A DNA stretch of 15,899 nucleotides, from positions 4,060-19,958 of the forward strand of contig NHEU02000003.1 in NCBI GenBank assembly GCA_002171495.2, in the 5' to 3' direction. The notes under the pieces were generated by a model. That model was not told the DNA's origin and searched no databases. It saw only the letters and a list, made by a program, of their open reading frames with translations. Positions 1-7,203 of this stretch are shown one piece after another (position 1 is the stretch's first letter; every line of letters starts with the position of its first letter). The position numbers and the translations under genes are program-made. Source of the DNA: Alphaproteobacteria bacterium TMED93. Its GTDB lineage: Bacteria; Pseudomonadota; Alphaproteobacteria; TMED109.

Positions 1-2
1 TA

Positions 3-713
3 TTAATTTGTTCAGGTCAAAAAAAGAAAGCATTGGAGATTATTAAAGAAGAGGTAAATAATAAAAAGTGTATTTCATATTATTATGGAAAAGACTGGGT
101 TATTAAAAATAAATACCTAATTTTTGATAAGATAAAAATTAATATATCTAAATTATCTCTTATTGGTGATCATCAGTATCAAAATATTAGTTGTGCAATT
201 CTAGCTTGCTATAAAATAAATGCATTAAAGATAGAAAAAAAATTAATTCCAGTTTTGATAGAAAATATAAAATGGGAAGGTAGGTTGCATCAATTAAATG
301 GTTCAATCAAAAAAAAATATACCAATACTGACTTTTGGGTTGACTGTGCACACAATACTTTAGGATTTCAGGCATTAAGAAAATGGGTAGTAAAAAATAG
401 GCTATTCGGACTATTTATTATTCTAAGTGTTGGCGAGCAAAAAGATTATAAAGGTATTCTTAATCAAGTAAGCAAAATGAAACCTAAATTACTACTACTG
501 ATAAAAAAAACAAATTTTAATAATAGGTCTCCTGAAGATATGCTAGTTGAAGTAAATAATTTAAAAATAAAACATAAAATATTTAATACAGTATGTGAGT
601 CTCTAAGGTTTGTATCTTCTACAAAGGAAGGCCTTAACTCACAAAAAATTTGTGTCATAGCAGGTTCAATTAATTTAGTAGGCCAGGTCTTAGCAAAAGA
701 CAAAACAGATTAG
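3..713 (+). CDS. folC: Folylpolyglutamate synthase / dihydrofolate synthase, C-terminal part (5' end outside window)
   Basis: FolC adds glutamate to dihydropteroate and to folates in the cytoplasm. Only the C-terminal ~236 codons are here. The frame is open from base 3, so the TTG at 33 is internal and not the start. What I see matches the second half of the Mur-ligase-like fold: a GxDW-like stretch (YYGKDW), then LIGDHQYQNISCAILA, matching the family's L-G-x-HQ-x-N-A motif, then WEGRLHQL, and VDCAHN in the position of the family's D-G/A-A-HN motif, and a late VIAGSINLVGQVL like the family's G-S-x-y-x-v-G end. The stop at 711-713 overlaps the trxA stop on the other strand. folC next to trxA is a common alphaproteobacterial arrangement (known), which supports the call. 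Confidence is limited only by truncation. Confidence 0.9.
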   Translation, partial: LICSGQKKKALEIIKEEVNNKKCISYYYGKDWVIKNKYLIFDKIKINISKLSLIGDHQYQNISCAILACYKINALKIEKKLIPVLIENIKWEGRLHQLNGSIKKKYTNTDFWVDCAHNTLGFQALRKWVVKNRLFGLFIILSVGEQKDYKGILNQVSKMKPKLLLLIKKTNFNNRSPEDMLVEVNNLKIKHKIFNTVCESLRFVSSTKEGLNSQKICVIAGSINLVGQVLAKDKTD

Positions 714-1033
714 ATATAAGTCTCTATCCAGGATTTTAAATCTTTTTTTTGTTGTAAGCCAACCTGGGTTGATACTAACTTTCCCTCCTTAAAAAGTAGC
801 AAAGTTGGAATGCTCATAATTCCAAATTTAGAAGGTGTTTCTGGATTATCATCAATATTGACTTTTGCTATCATTATTTTATTTTCTTGTAATTCTTCTG
901 ATAATTCTTCTAAGATAGGAGAAATTTGTTTACAAGGCCCACACCATTCTGCCCAAAAGTCGCATAAAACGATATTTTTATCTTTTAAAACTTTTTCTTC
1001 AAAGTCATGATCACTTATATTTAAAACTGCCAT
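710..1033 (-). CDS. trxA: Thioredoxin
   Basis: Small cytoplasmic dithiol-disulfide reductase of 107 residues, the usual thioredoxin length. The active site FWAEWCGPCK puts the redox cysteines at residues 31 and 34, and SIPTLLLF carries the conserved cis-proline before the last strands. The frame is open upstream to an ATG at 1084, which would add 17 residues inside the end of the exonuclease gene. I prefer the ATG at 1033-1031 because it gives the standard thioredoxin N-terminus and has an AAGGG ribosome-site-like sequence at 1043-1039, five bases upstream. It follows sbcB after one base, so it is probably co-transcribed and translationally coupled. Its stop overlaps the stop of convergent folC. 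Confidence 0.95.
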   Translation of the reverse strand: MAVLNISDHDFEEKVLKDKNIVLCDFWAEWCGPCKQISPILEELSEELQENKIMIAKVNIDDNPETPSKFGIMSIPTLLLFKEGKLVSTQVGLQQKKDLKSWIETYI

Positions 1034-1043
1034 ATTAACCCTT
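1031..1043 (-). promoter_or_regulatory. Ribosome binding site deciding the trxA start
   Basis: On the minus strand AAGGG (1043-1039) lies five bases before ATG (1033-1031), overlapping the sbcB stop codon TAA (1037-1035) region. It favours the 107-residue thioredoxin over the longer open frame. Clear Shine-Dalgarno sequences are scarce in this window, which makes this one informative. Confidence 0.55.
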
Positions 1044-2450
1044 ATATTTGTATAGTTTTTCTTCGGTTTTTTCCAAATACTCATTGATTTCTTTTAAAGA
1101 ATCTAAGGAAACACTATCATTATCACATTTTTCTCTTAAATCATCAATCTTTTTGTAGGCTTCATAAACTGTAAGCCAATTTTCATTATTATTACTTAAA
1201 AGACGATTACTAATATTCTTTCTTATTTCTTTTAGGGTGCTTTCCTCTAAAGTTTCAGGTTTTTCTTCATAAATTAAAAGATTTGCAAAGTATGTAAGTC
1301 TTTTGTCACTGAATTTAGTTTTAATTATATTTTTCTTTTCCCAATCTGAGGCATGAAAATCAATCATTAAATTAAAATCTTGGGAAGGGGAAAACTTTTT
1401 ATAAATTGATTCTTCAGCCAATATATCATTTTGATTAGCATCACTTTCTCTTTCTAATGCTTTTTTTTCATAATAAGAAATAATTCTTTCTTTAAACAAA
1501 GGATTAGTTTTAATAAATTGATTTCTTTTTAAAATTACTTTTTCTGATATATCTTCGTATGGATTAAATGAATTAATAAGTTTGTAATTTTGAAATATCG
1601 GGCTTTTATTTAATTTAATATTTCTTATGACTTTGGGTGATTTTTCTAAATATTTTTTAAAGCTCACATCATCCAAATTTATAACTTCAGCAGGGTCTTT
1701 TTTTAAGTCAAAACATATAGCCCATTTATATAAAGGATGTTCTCCTATAAAAGATAAAAAGTATAACTTTATTTTTCCGAAAAAACTGTCTATGTAGCAA
1801 AAGGGACTTTCTGAAATATATTGAGTCAAATTATTTTGATTTTTATTTGCTATGGTTTCATTCCATATATCAGTAGTTTTACTTTTTATAATTTTTGCTA
1901 ATTCTAGTGTGGCAATTGTATCCCCCATTGCATCATGAGCTGTGAAGTCTGAAATACCATTTAAAGGAGCAATTTTATCAAGCTTCAAAATTGGGTTTCC
2001 TTTTTCACTTATTAAGCTTTTTAATTTTTCAGGATGAAAATAATTAGCAGCTCTTACAGAGTCCAATAAATCAAAACGATAATTTTCTTTTTTTATTGTA
2101 ATATAAGGGTCTAGTAAATTTTTAAAAAATGAGTTTCTTAAAAACTCTTCATCGAATTTTATGGAGTTATAGCCAACGAATATTGCGGGAGACCATTTTA
2201 AAAACTTTTTATGTATATTAAACATTAGTTGATAATGGCTTAAATTGGTACTCAATAAAGTCTTCATTTTTATTTTATTCACCAATATTGCTTCTGGATT
2301 AGGAAGACATGAAGAATTAATTTTACATTTATCTTCATATTTATCTATTATGTTTAAATTTTTATCTGTTAATATTGCTGCTACTTGTATTATCTGATCC
2401 CAAAATGCAGACCTGCCAGTAGTTTCTAAGTCATAAAACACATAGTTCAT
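1035..2450 (-). CDS. sbcB: Exodeoxyribonuclease I (SbcB/XonA family, DEDDh 3'-5' ssDNA exonuclease)
   Basis: 471 residues, close to the 475 of E. coli exonuclease I, which degrades single-stranded DNA 3' to 5' in repair and recombination. The DEDDh exonuclease core is complete: YDLETTG (D7, E9), GYNSIKFDEEF (D100), and AHDAMGDTIATLELAK (H172, D177). The stretches DPYITIKKENYRFDLLD and SVRAANYFHPE match the exonuclease I family rather than DnaQ or RNase T. The C-terminal half is weakly conserved but of the length expected for the SH3-like and helical domains. It lies 14 bp after murU and one base before trxA. In many Alphaproteobacteria this position holds addB and addA (known synteny), so an sbcB here is unusual. 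The ATG at 2450 has no evident ribosome site. Confidence 0.9.
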   Translation of the reverse strand: MNYVFYDLETTGRSAFWDQIIQVAAILTDKNLNIIDKYEDKCKINSSCLPNPEAILVNKIKMKTLLSTNLSHYQLMFNIHKKFLKWSPAIFVGYNSIKFDEEFLRNSFFKNLLDPYITIKKENYRFDLLDSVRAANYFHPEKLKSLISEKGNPILKLDKIAPLNGISDFTAHDAMGDTIATLELAKIIKSKTTDIWNETIANKNQNNLTQYISESPFCYIDSFFGKIKLYFLSFIGEHPLYKWAICFDLKKDPAEVINLDDVSFKKYLEKSPKVIRNIKLNKSPIFQNYKLINSFNPYEDISEKVILKRNQFIKTNPLFKERIISYYEKKALERESDANQNDILAEESIYKKFSPSQDFNLMIDFHASDWEKKNIIKTKFSDKRLTYFANLLIYEEKPETLEESTLKEIRKNISNRLLSNNNENWLTVYEAYKKIDDLREKCDNDSVSLDSLKEINEYLEKTEEKLYKYKG

Positions 2451-2464
2451 AAAAAGATTTGATA

Positions 2465-3216
2465 TTATAATTTATTAAGCTTTCTAATTATACCATATGA
2501 TTTAGTATCACCAATATGAAAAAAATTGCCTTTATGTACAACGCCATAAAGCTTTCCTTTTTTCTCTGCTAAATCGTAAACTTTTTTTAAGGAGAAAATT
2601 CTTTCCGAAAAATTATCAAGGATTTTTTTATTAATAATTTGCCACCCAGTAAATATATAATTTTGAGCAAAGCTTATATTTCTAGAACTTAACTGGGAAG
2701 CTTTAGAATAACTAACTCTACTATAATCTCCTCTACCATTATAGCCAAAAGTATTTTTTTTTTTGATAGCAATAATAAGACATCCATATTTCTGTCATTG
2801 TAATTAGAAGAAAGATTTTTTATAGGGCAGTCTCTATAAGCATAGCTTAGAAGTGAGTCACCATTTACAACTAAAATATTTGAGTTTTCAAAATTTTCAA
2901 TTGCATTTTTTAAACCTCCTCCCGTCTCTAGCATTTTTTTTTCAAAAGTAATATTTATTTTAGGAAGCTTTTTTCTAGATTTAAAACTTTTAATAAACTT
3001 TTTAATAGTTAAATGTTGGTAACATGTATTTACAACTATTTTTTTTATGCCAGCATGTGATATTTTGGTAATATTTCTTTCAAGAATACTAGTATTATTT
3101 ATTTTTATTAAAGGTTTTGCTAAAAATTTTGTCAAATACCTCATCCTTTTTCCTTTTCCTGCAGCCATTAGCATAGCATCAATATTATTTATTTTTTTCT
3201 TATTATTAAAATACAT
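2465..3216 (-). CDS. murU: MurNAc-1-phosphate uridylyltransferase-like nucleotidyltransferase, frameshifted in an 11-A tract
   Basis: Nucleotidyltransferase that would convert MurNAc-1-P (made by AmgK) to UDP-MurNAc in peptidoglycan recycling. The first part, read from ATG 3216, has AAGKGKRM (residues 18-25), AKPLIKI with K34, ETGGGLKNA, and VVNGDSLL with metal-binding D120. Reading straight on, the frame stops at 2689 after 175 residues, too short for the family. At 2764-2754 there is a run of 11 A on the coding strand. Adding one A (or removing two) restores an open frame to TAA at 2467-2465. That frame gives 96 further residues with family features: YIFTGWQIINKKIL, FSLKKVYDLAEKKGKLYG and FFHIGDTKSYG, like the usual Y-H-v-G-t-p-e end. 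The whole would be about 250 residues. Read error, real mutation or slippage rescue are all possible. The start overlaps the amgK end by 11 bp. The sugar specificity comes from the AmgK neighbour and is inferred. Confidence 0.8.
2754..2764 (-). other. 11-A homopolymer at the murU frameshift
   Basis: Eleven A on the minus (coding) strand, read as TCA followed by AAA codons. Upstream of it the frame encodes the catalytic half of a MurU-like protein. Downstream, the frame offset by one base encodes the missing C-terminal 96 residues without any stop. No other frame disruption is visible in the gene, which localises the event to this tract. Confidence 0.85.
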
Positions 3217-4159
3217 AATTATTAAACCAATTTAATAAATCTTTTAATTGAGGATGATTGATGTTTTTTTTTAGTAATTGCCAAGTTCTGGGAAGAAACT
3301 TCATATAGCTATTTTTTTTATGTAATAATTTAAGTCTATAAAAAATGCCAATAATCTTTATAAGCCTCTGTGTACCAAATATGAAGTAAGAATCTTCAAA
3401 AAGCTTCTGGTCCAGAGTACTATTAGACATATAATATTTATAAAGTCTGACTCTTTCCTTATCAGTGATATTTACCCTTACGTCCTGTAATAATGATGCT
3501 AAATCATAGCAAGGGTGACCAATTAATGCATCTTGAAAATCTATTAACCCTATTCTTTTTAAACCTTCTCTGTTTTTTAGCCAAAACAGATTATCAATAT
3601 GAAAGTCACGTAAAATTATCGACTTTTTATTATAATTATCAACTTTAGAAAAAAGAGTGTCCCATATTCCATTCCATAATGTTATTGCAGTTCCATTTTT
3701 TTTTTTATTATAAAAAAGATACCAATCAATAAATAAATTAAGTTCTTTTTTAAAGATTAATTTTGAATAATTATTTAAAAAGTGAGGAGGTTTTTTTTTT
3801 GATAACGATTTTAGCAATTGTATTGTAAGTTCATATCTTTCTTTAATGTTATTATTTTTTAGGTTGCTAAATTTAGTATCTCCAAAGTCTTCCAACAAGC
3901 AAAATCCCTTAGAAAATTCTTTATGAAAAATATTTGGAGCAGAATAACCTTTTTTTGTTAACCAATTTGAAATTTTAACAAAACTTTTTAATGAATTTTT
4001 TTCATAGGATGAGTCCATTATTAAAAAGTTATTTTTTTTTAAAGTACTTCTATAATATTTTCTTTTGGATGCGTCACTCTGCAAAGCTAAAATTTCTTTG
4101 CTAGAAACTTTTGCGATGCTTAAAAATTTTAATAAACCTTCATCTAGATTAATTTTCAA
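3206..4159 (-). CDS. amgK: N-acetylmuramate/N-acetylglucosamine kinase-like phosphotransferase (AmgK family)
   Basis: 317-residue kinase of the aminoglycoside-phosphotransferase fold. Known AmgK proteins phosphorylate the anomeric position of MurNAc and GlcNAc so that MurU can make UDP-MurNAc. Visible signatures are SDASKRKYYR near residue 28, LLEDFGDTKF near 88, the catalytic loop LRDFHIDNLFWL (D185, N190) and the metal-binding segment IGLIDFQDALIGHPCYDLASLLQDVR (D207). The ATG at 4159 overlaps the tsaE end by 11 bp, and the stop overlaps the murU start by 11 bp, so the three are likely coupled. The order tsaE-amgK-murU is standard in Alphaproteobacteria. A second 11-A tract at 3706-3696 lies here but is in frame (KKKN). 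The substrate is assigned by family and context. Confidence 0.87.
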   Translation of the reverse strand: MKINLDEGLLKFLSIAKVSSKEILALQSDASKRKYYRSTLKKNNFLIMDSSYEKNSLKSFVKISNWLTKKGYSAPNIFHKEFSKGFCLLEDFGDTKFSNLKNNNIKERYELTIQLLKSLSKKKPPHFLNNYSKLIFKKELNLFIDWYLFYNKKKNGTAITLWNGIWDTLFSKVDNYNKKSIILRDFHIDNLFWLKNREGLKRIGLIDFQDALIGHPCYDLASLLQDVRVNITDKERVRLYKYYMSNSTLDQKLFEDSYFIFGTQRLIKIIGIFYRLKLLHKKNSYMKFLPRTWQLLKKNINHPQLKDLLNWFNNYVF

Positions 4160-4622
4160 AAAAGCACCTTTTAAAATCCTTATTCAATCTTTTTTTCCAG
4201 CTAGCATTGCCATGAAACGAAATTGTTCTTAAATTTTTTCTGTATTCTAGGGTTATTTTAAGTTTACTAGTAGGCAGTAAAGAGTCAACTTTGTCAGCCC
4301 ACTCAATTAGAAAAATAGAATCGTTAAAGAAATCTGAAACTCCTAAGTTAAATATTTCTAGGTCATTTTCTATTCTCCAAGCATCCATATGATAAATTGC
4401 AGCCTTCTTGCTGTAATATTTAAAATAAATATTGTAAGAAGGGCTGGGTACATATTCTGTTTTATTTGCACTATTTATAAAGTATCTTACAAAAGTAGTT
4501 TTTCCTACACCGATATCACCGTATAAAGCGAACATATCTCCTTTTTTACTTAATTTATATAAATAATTTGCAATATTCTTAGTTTGACTTACAGAATTTA
4601 GTGTAGATTTATAAAGATACAT
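4149..4622 (-). CDS. tsaE: tRNA threonylcarbamoyladenosine biosynthesis ATPase TsaE
   Basis: 157 residues, normal for TsaE, the P-loop ATPase that works with TsaB and TsaD to install t6A37 in ANN-decoding tRNAs. The Walker A motif is GDIGVGKTT (residues 35-43), followed by the family's PSPSYNIY and YHMDAWRI (D80) segments and by IEWADKVDSLLP. The ATG at 4622-4620 abuts the ahcY stop (4625-4623) with no spacer, so translation probably depends on coupling. No TsaB or TsaD gene is in the window. The C-terminal ~30 residues are basic and not diagnostic. Confidence 0.95.
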   Translation of the reverse strand: MYLYKSTLNSVSQTKNIANYLYKLSKKGDMFALYGDIGVGKTTFVRYFINSANKTEYVPSPSYNIYFKYYSKKAAIYHMDAWRIENDLEIFNLGVSDFFNDSIFLIEWADKVDSLLPTSKLKITLEYRKNLRTISFHGNASWKKRLNKDFKRCFFEN

Positions 4623-5912
4623 CTAATATCTATATTGACCTGATTTAAATGGCCCTTGCTTTTTTATTCCTAAGTATTCAGCCTGTTCAGATGATAATTC
4701 AGTAAGTTTTGCTCCTACTTTATCTAAATGAAGTTTGGCAACTTTTTCATCAAGATGTTTAGGTAATGTATAAACTTTATTCTCATAAACTTTATGATGT
4801 TTAAAAAGTTCAATTTGCGCTAATACTTGATTAGTAAATGAAGCACTCATTACAAAAGAAGGGTGTCCAGTTGCACATCCTAGGTTAACTAGTCTACCTT
4901 TAGCTAATACAATTATTTTTTTGCCTCCGGGAAAAGTCACCATATCAACTTGTGGTTTAATTTCATTCCATTCAAAATTATTTAAGGAACTAATTTGTAT
5001 CTCTGAGTCAAAATGTCCAATATTGCATACAATAGCTTGGTCTTTCATTTTTCTCATATGCTCTAAGGTAATGACGTCGATGTTTCCTGTAGCTGTGACA
5101 AAAATATCAGGCACCGAAGCAACTTCATCTAGATTGACTACTTCATAACCTTCCATAGCAGCTTGCAAAGCACAAATAGGGTCTACTTCAGTTACCATAA
5201 CTCTGGCTCCAGCACTTTTTAGGCTTGCAGCAGAACCTTTTCCTACATCTCCAAATCCAGCAACCAAAGCAATTTTTCCAGAAAGCATCACGTCAGTTGC
5301 TCGTCTTATTCCATCGACAAGGCTTTCTCTGCAACCATATAGATTATCAAATTTTGATTTAGTGACGGAGTCATTTACATTAATAGCAGGAAGTTTTAAC
5401 GTATTTTTTTCTTGCATATCATAAAGTCTTTGCACGCCAGTTGTTGTTTCTTCACTTAACCCCAAAACATTTTCTAGCATAGCACTATATTTGTCGTGCA
5501 TAATTTTTGTTAAATCCCCTCCATCATCTAAAATCAAATTAGGAGCCCAGCCTTCTGCCTTTATAGTTTTTTCTATACACCACCAGAAATCTTCTTCTGT
5601 TTCATCTTTCCAAGCAAAAACAGGTATTCCCTTTTTTGCTATTGCTGCCGCTGCATGATCTTGAGTAGAAAAAATATTACAAGATGACCAACGTACTTTT
5701 GCTCCCAAAGCTATAAGAGTCTCAATTAATACTGCAGTTTGTATAGTCATATGCAAGCAGCCTATTATATTAGCCCCTTGTAAAGGTTTTTCATTTGCGT
5801 ATTCTTCCCTTAAAGCCATTAAACCTGGCATTTCTTTCTCTGCGATAGAGATTTCTTTATTGCCCCATTCTGCTAAATTTATATCTGCTACTTTATAATC
5901 TATATTATTCAT
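4623..5912 (-). CDS. ahcY: Adenosylhomocysteinase (S-adenosyl-L-homocysteine hydrolase)
   Basis: Hydrolyses S-adenosylhomocysteine to adenosine and homocysteine, clearing the product of methylation reactions; tetrameric, NAD-bound, cytosolic. Signatures: [16 protein letters not shown] with H54, [40 protein letters not shown], the Rossmann motif [18 protein letters not shown], and the C-terminal [10 protein letters not shown] with the Lys and Tyr that reach the neighbouring subunit's NAD. At 429 residues it is the short form. Many alphaproteobacterial homologues are about 460-470 because of an insert after the DDGGD motif (family knowledge), and that insert is absent here. It has the clearest ribosome site in the window and lies 20 bp after the PtsN-like gene, directly before tsaE. 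Confidence 0.98.
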   Translation of the reverse strand: MNNIDYKVADINLAEWGNKEISIAEKEMPGLMALREEYANEKPLQGANIIGCLHMTIQTAVLIETLIALGAKVRWSSCNIFSTQDHAAAAIAKKGIPVFAWKDETEEDFWWCIEKTIKAEGWAPNLILDDGGDLTKIMHDKYSAMLENVLGLSEETTTGVQRLYDMQEKNTLKLPAINVNDSVTKSKFDNLYGCRESLVDGIRRATDVMLSGKIALVAGFGDVGKGSAASLKSAGARVMVTEVDPICALQAAMEGYEVVNLDEVASVPDIFVTATGNIDVITLEHMRKMKDQAIVCNIGHFDSEIQISSLNNFEWNEIKPQVDMVTFPGGKKIIVLAKGRLVNLGCATGHPSFVMSASFTNQVLAQIELFKHHKVYENKVYTLPKHLDEKVAKLHLDKVGAKLTELSSEQAEYLGIKKQGPFKSGQYRY

Positions 5913-5921
5913 TTTTTCCTC
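5910..5921 (-). promoter_or_regulatory. Strong Shine-Dalgarno site of ahcY
   Basis: Minus-strand GAGGA at 5921-5917, four bases before ATG 5912-5910. Most starts in this window have no comparable purine box, so this fits high translation of ahcY from within the long operon. Confidence 0.6.
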
Positions 5922-5932
5922 ACTATATATAA

Positions 5933-6421
5933 TTATGCATTCATTAAAATTGCTAGCACATCTTCTGCTTTTTTAATTCCTGAAATTTTTTTTTTAATAT
6001 TATTATGATTTAATATCCTTGAAACTTTTGAAAGTAATTGTAATTTATCAGACGTATTTATATTTTTAGGTGTTAGAATTGTAAAAATAATGTCTGTTTT
6101 AATACTTAGTTCTTTTTTAAGATAAATAGGTTGAGCTAACCTTAGTAGAGTTAAAAAATTATTTGTTATTTTCTCAAAAGTTTGATTAATCAAAAGAATG
6201 CCATTTTCTATAAAAATTAAATCTTTTTGCGATACTTTAAGCAATTTAGAATAACAATCTTTGAAAGCAACTCCATACTCTTTTTCAGAAATTTTTGCAA
6301 TTTTTTTTAGAAGCTCTTTGGTTATTTTTTCAGAGGTATCTTCAAAGGATTTCTTACTTATTAATAATTTTAATTCTGTATTTTTTTTGTCAAAATTTAT
6401 TTCTAAAAATTTTTTCACCAA
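5933..6421 (-). CDS. PtsN-like (PTS EIIA-Ntr fold) protein lacking the phospho-histidine
   Basis: 162 residues, the same length as PtsN/EIIA-Ntr (about 155-165), a phospho-switch of the nitrogen PTS. Similarity is by pattern. After [17 protein letters not shown] comes the segment that in PtsN reads R-E-x-x-G-S-T-G-I-G-x-G-I-A-I-P-H; here it is [18 protein letters not shown]. Then come [20 protein letters not shown] and [21 protein letters not shown], which line up with the PtsN strand and helix order. The phospho-accepting His is Asn79, and the G-S-T-G-I-G run is lost, so it probably cannot be phosphorylated in the usual way. Position supports the call: ptsN commonly follows lptB (after rpoN and hpf) in Proteobacteria. 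The start is TTG 6421 or GTG 6418; an AGGGA box at 6432-6428 suits either. Confidence 0.65.
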   Translation of the reverse strand: MVKKFLEINFDKKNTELKLLISKKSFEDTSEKITKELLKKIAKISEKEYGVAFKDCYSKLLKVSQKDLIFIENGILLINQTFEKITNNFLTLLRLAQPIYLKKELSIKTDIIFTILTPKNINTSDKLQLLSKVSRILNHNNIKKKISGIKKAEDVLAILMNA

Positions 6422-6438
6422 ATAAAGTCCCTGTAATT

Positions 6439-7203
6439 TTATATTTTAAATTTTTTTCCTAGATAAACTTGTTTAACGCCACTATCGTTAACAATCTCTT
6501 TTGGAGAACCTGACTTTAAAATTTTTCCATCATGAATAATAAATGCTGTATCGACAACTTTTAAAGTATCTCTAACATTATGATCAGTAATTAATATACC
6601 TACTTTTTTTTGTTTAATTTGTAAAACTAAATCATTGATTTCTGAAACTGCTATGGGATCTATGCCAGCAAGGGGTTCGTCTAATAGAAGAAAGGACGGC
6701 TGTGAAGCTAAAGCTCTTGCTATTTCTACTCTTCTTCGTTCACCTCCTGAGAGAGTAATTGCAGGAACTCTTCTCAAGTGGCTAACAGAAAATTCAATAA
6801 GTGTTTCTTCTAAAATTGTTTTTATTTTTTCTTTATCTTTTTCAACTGTTTCTAAAACTGAAATAATATTTTGCTCTACGGTCATACCTCTAAATATCGA
6901 GGTTTCTTGTGGCAAATAACCTAAACCTATTCTTGCTCTTAAATGCACAGGGTAATTGGTGATATCAACTCCGTTAAATTTTATTTTTCCATAATCAGGA
7001 TTTATTAATCCCATTATTGAATAAAAACAGGTAGTCTTACCGGCTCCATTAGGTCCAAGCAATCCAACAATTTCTCCTTTTTTAACTTGTAAGTTAATTC
7101 CTCTTAATATGGGTCTATTTTTATAACGTTTTCCTAAATTTGAAACTTCAAGGCCTCTATTTTCGTAGATAACTTTTGGCTTTTTGTTAATTTTTTTTGA
7201 CAT
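6439..7203 (-). CDS. lptB: LPS export ABC transporter ATP-binding protein LptB
   Basis: Cytoplasmic ATPase of the LptB2FGC transporter that pulls LPS from the inner membrane and pushes it onto the LptC-LptA bridge. The 254 residues show a full ABC domain: Walker A GPNGAGKTT (50-58), Q-loop at Q99 (GYLPQETSIFR, typical of LptB), signature LSGGERRRVEIARAL (151-165), Walker B FLLLDEP (171-177) and switch His208 (ITDHNVRDTL). A basic N-terminal extension of about 15 residues precedes the domain. Its start overlaps the lptA stop by one base (TAATG, 7205-7201), a classic coupling junction. LptF and LptG, the membrane partners, are not in the window. Confidence 0.97.
   Translation of the reverse strand: MSKKINKKPKVIYENRGLEVSNLGKRYKNRPILRGINLQVKKGEIVGLLGPNGAGKTTCFYSIMGLINPDYGKIKFNGVDITNYPVHLRARIGLGYLPQETSIFRGMTVEQNIISVLETVEKDKEKIKTILEETLIEFSVSHLRRVPAITLSGGERRRVEIARALASQPSFLLLDEPLAGIDPIAVSEINDLVLQIKQKKVGILITDHNVRDTLKVVDTAFIIHDGKILKSGSPKEIVNDSGVKQVYLGKKFKI

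Noticed and set aside
33..35. TTG as the start of folC
   Set aside because: The same frame is open to the window edge, and the upstream codons continue the FolC sequence, so the gene is truncated by the window.
464..703. Open frame of 79 codons on the minus strand inside folC
   Set aside because: It is antisense to a clear FolC reading frame and has no recognisable protein features.
810..1010. Open frame of 66 codons on the plus strand
   Set aside because: It is antisense to thioredoxin, including the WCGPC region; a shadow frame.
1034..1084. Longer thioredoxin starting at ATG 1084
   Set aside because: It would add 17 residues that overlap the exonuclease gene; the ATG at 1033 gives the standard length and has an AAGGG box.
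3047..3235. 62-codon hydrophobic plus-strand frame across the amgK/murU junction
   Set aside because: It is antisense to the conserved MurU nucleotide-binding segment, and its hydrophobic character follows from the lysine-rich opposite strand.
5913..5932. Possible SAH riboswitch before ahcY
   Set aside because: Only 20 bp separate ahcY from the preceding gene, so there is no room for a structured aptamer; only a Shine-Dalgarno box is present.
6635..6919. 94-codon plus-strand frame
   Set aside because: It is antisense to the LptB ATPase motifs; a shadow.
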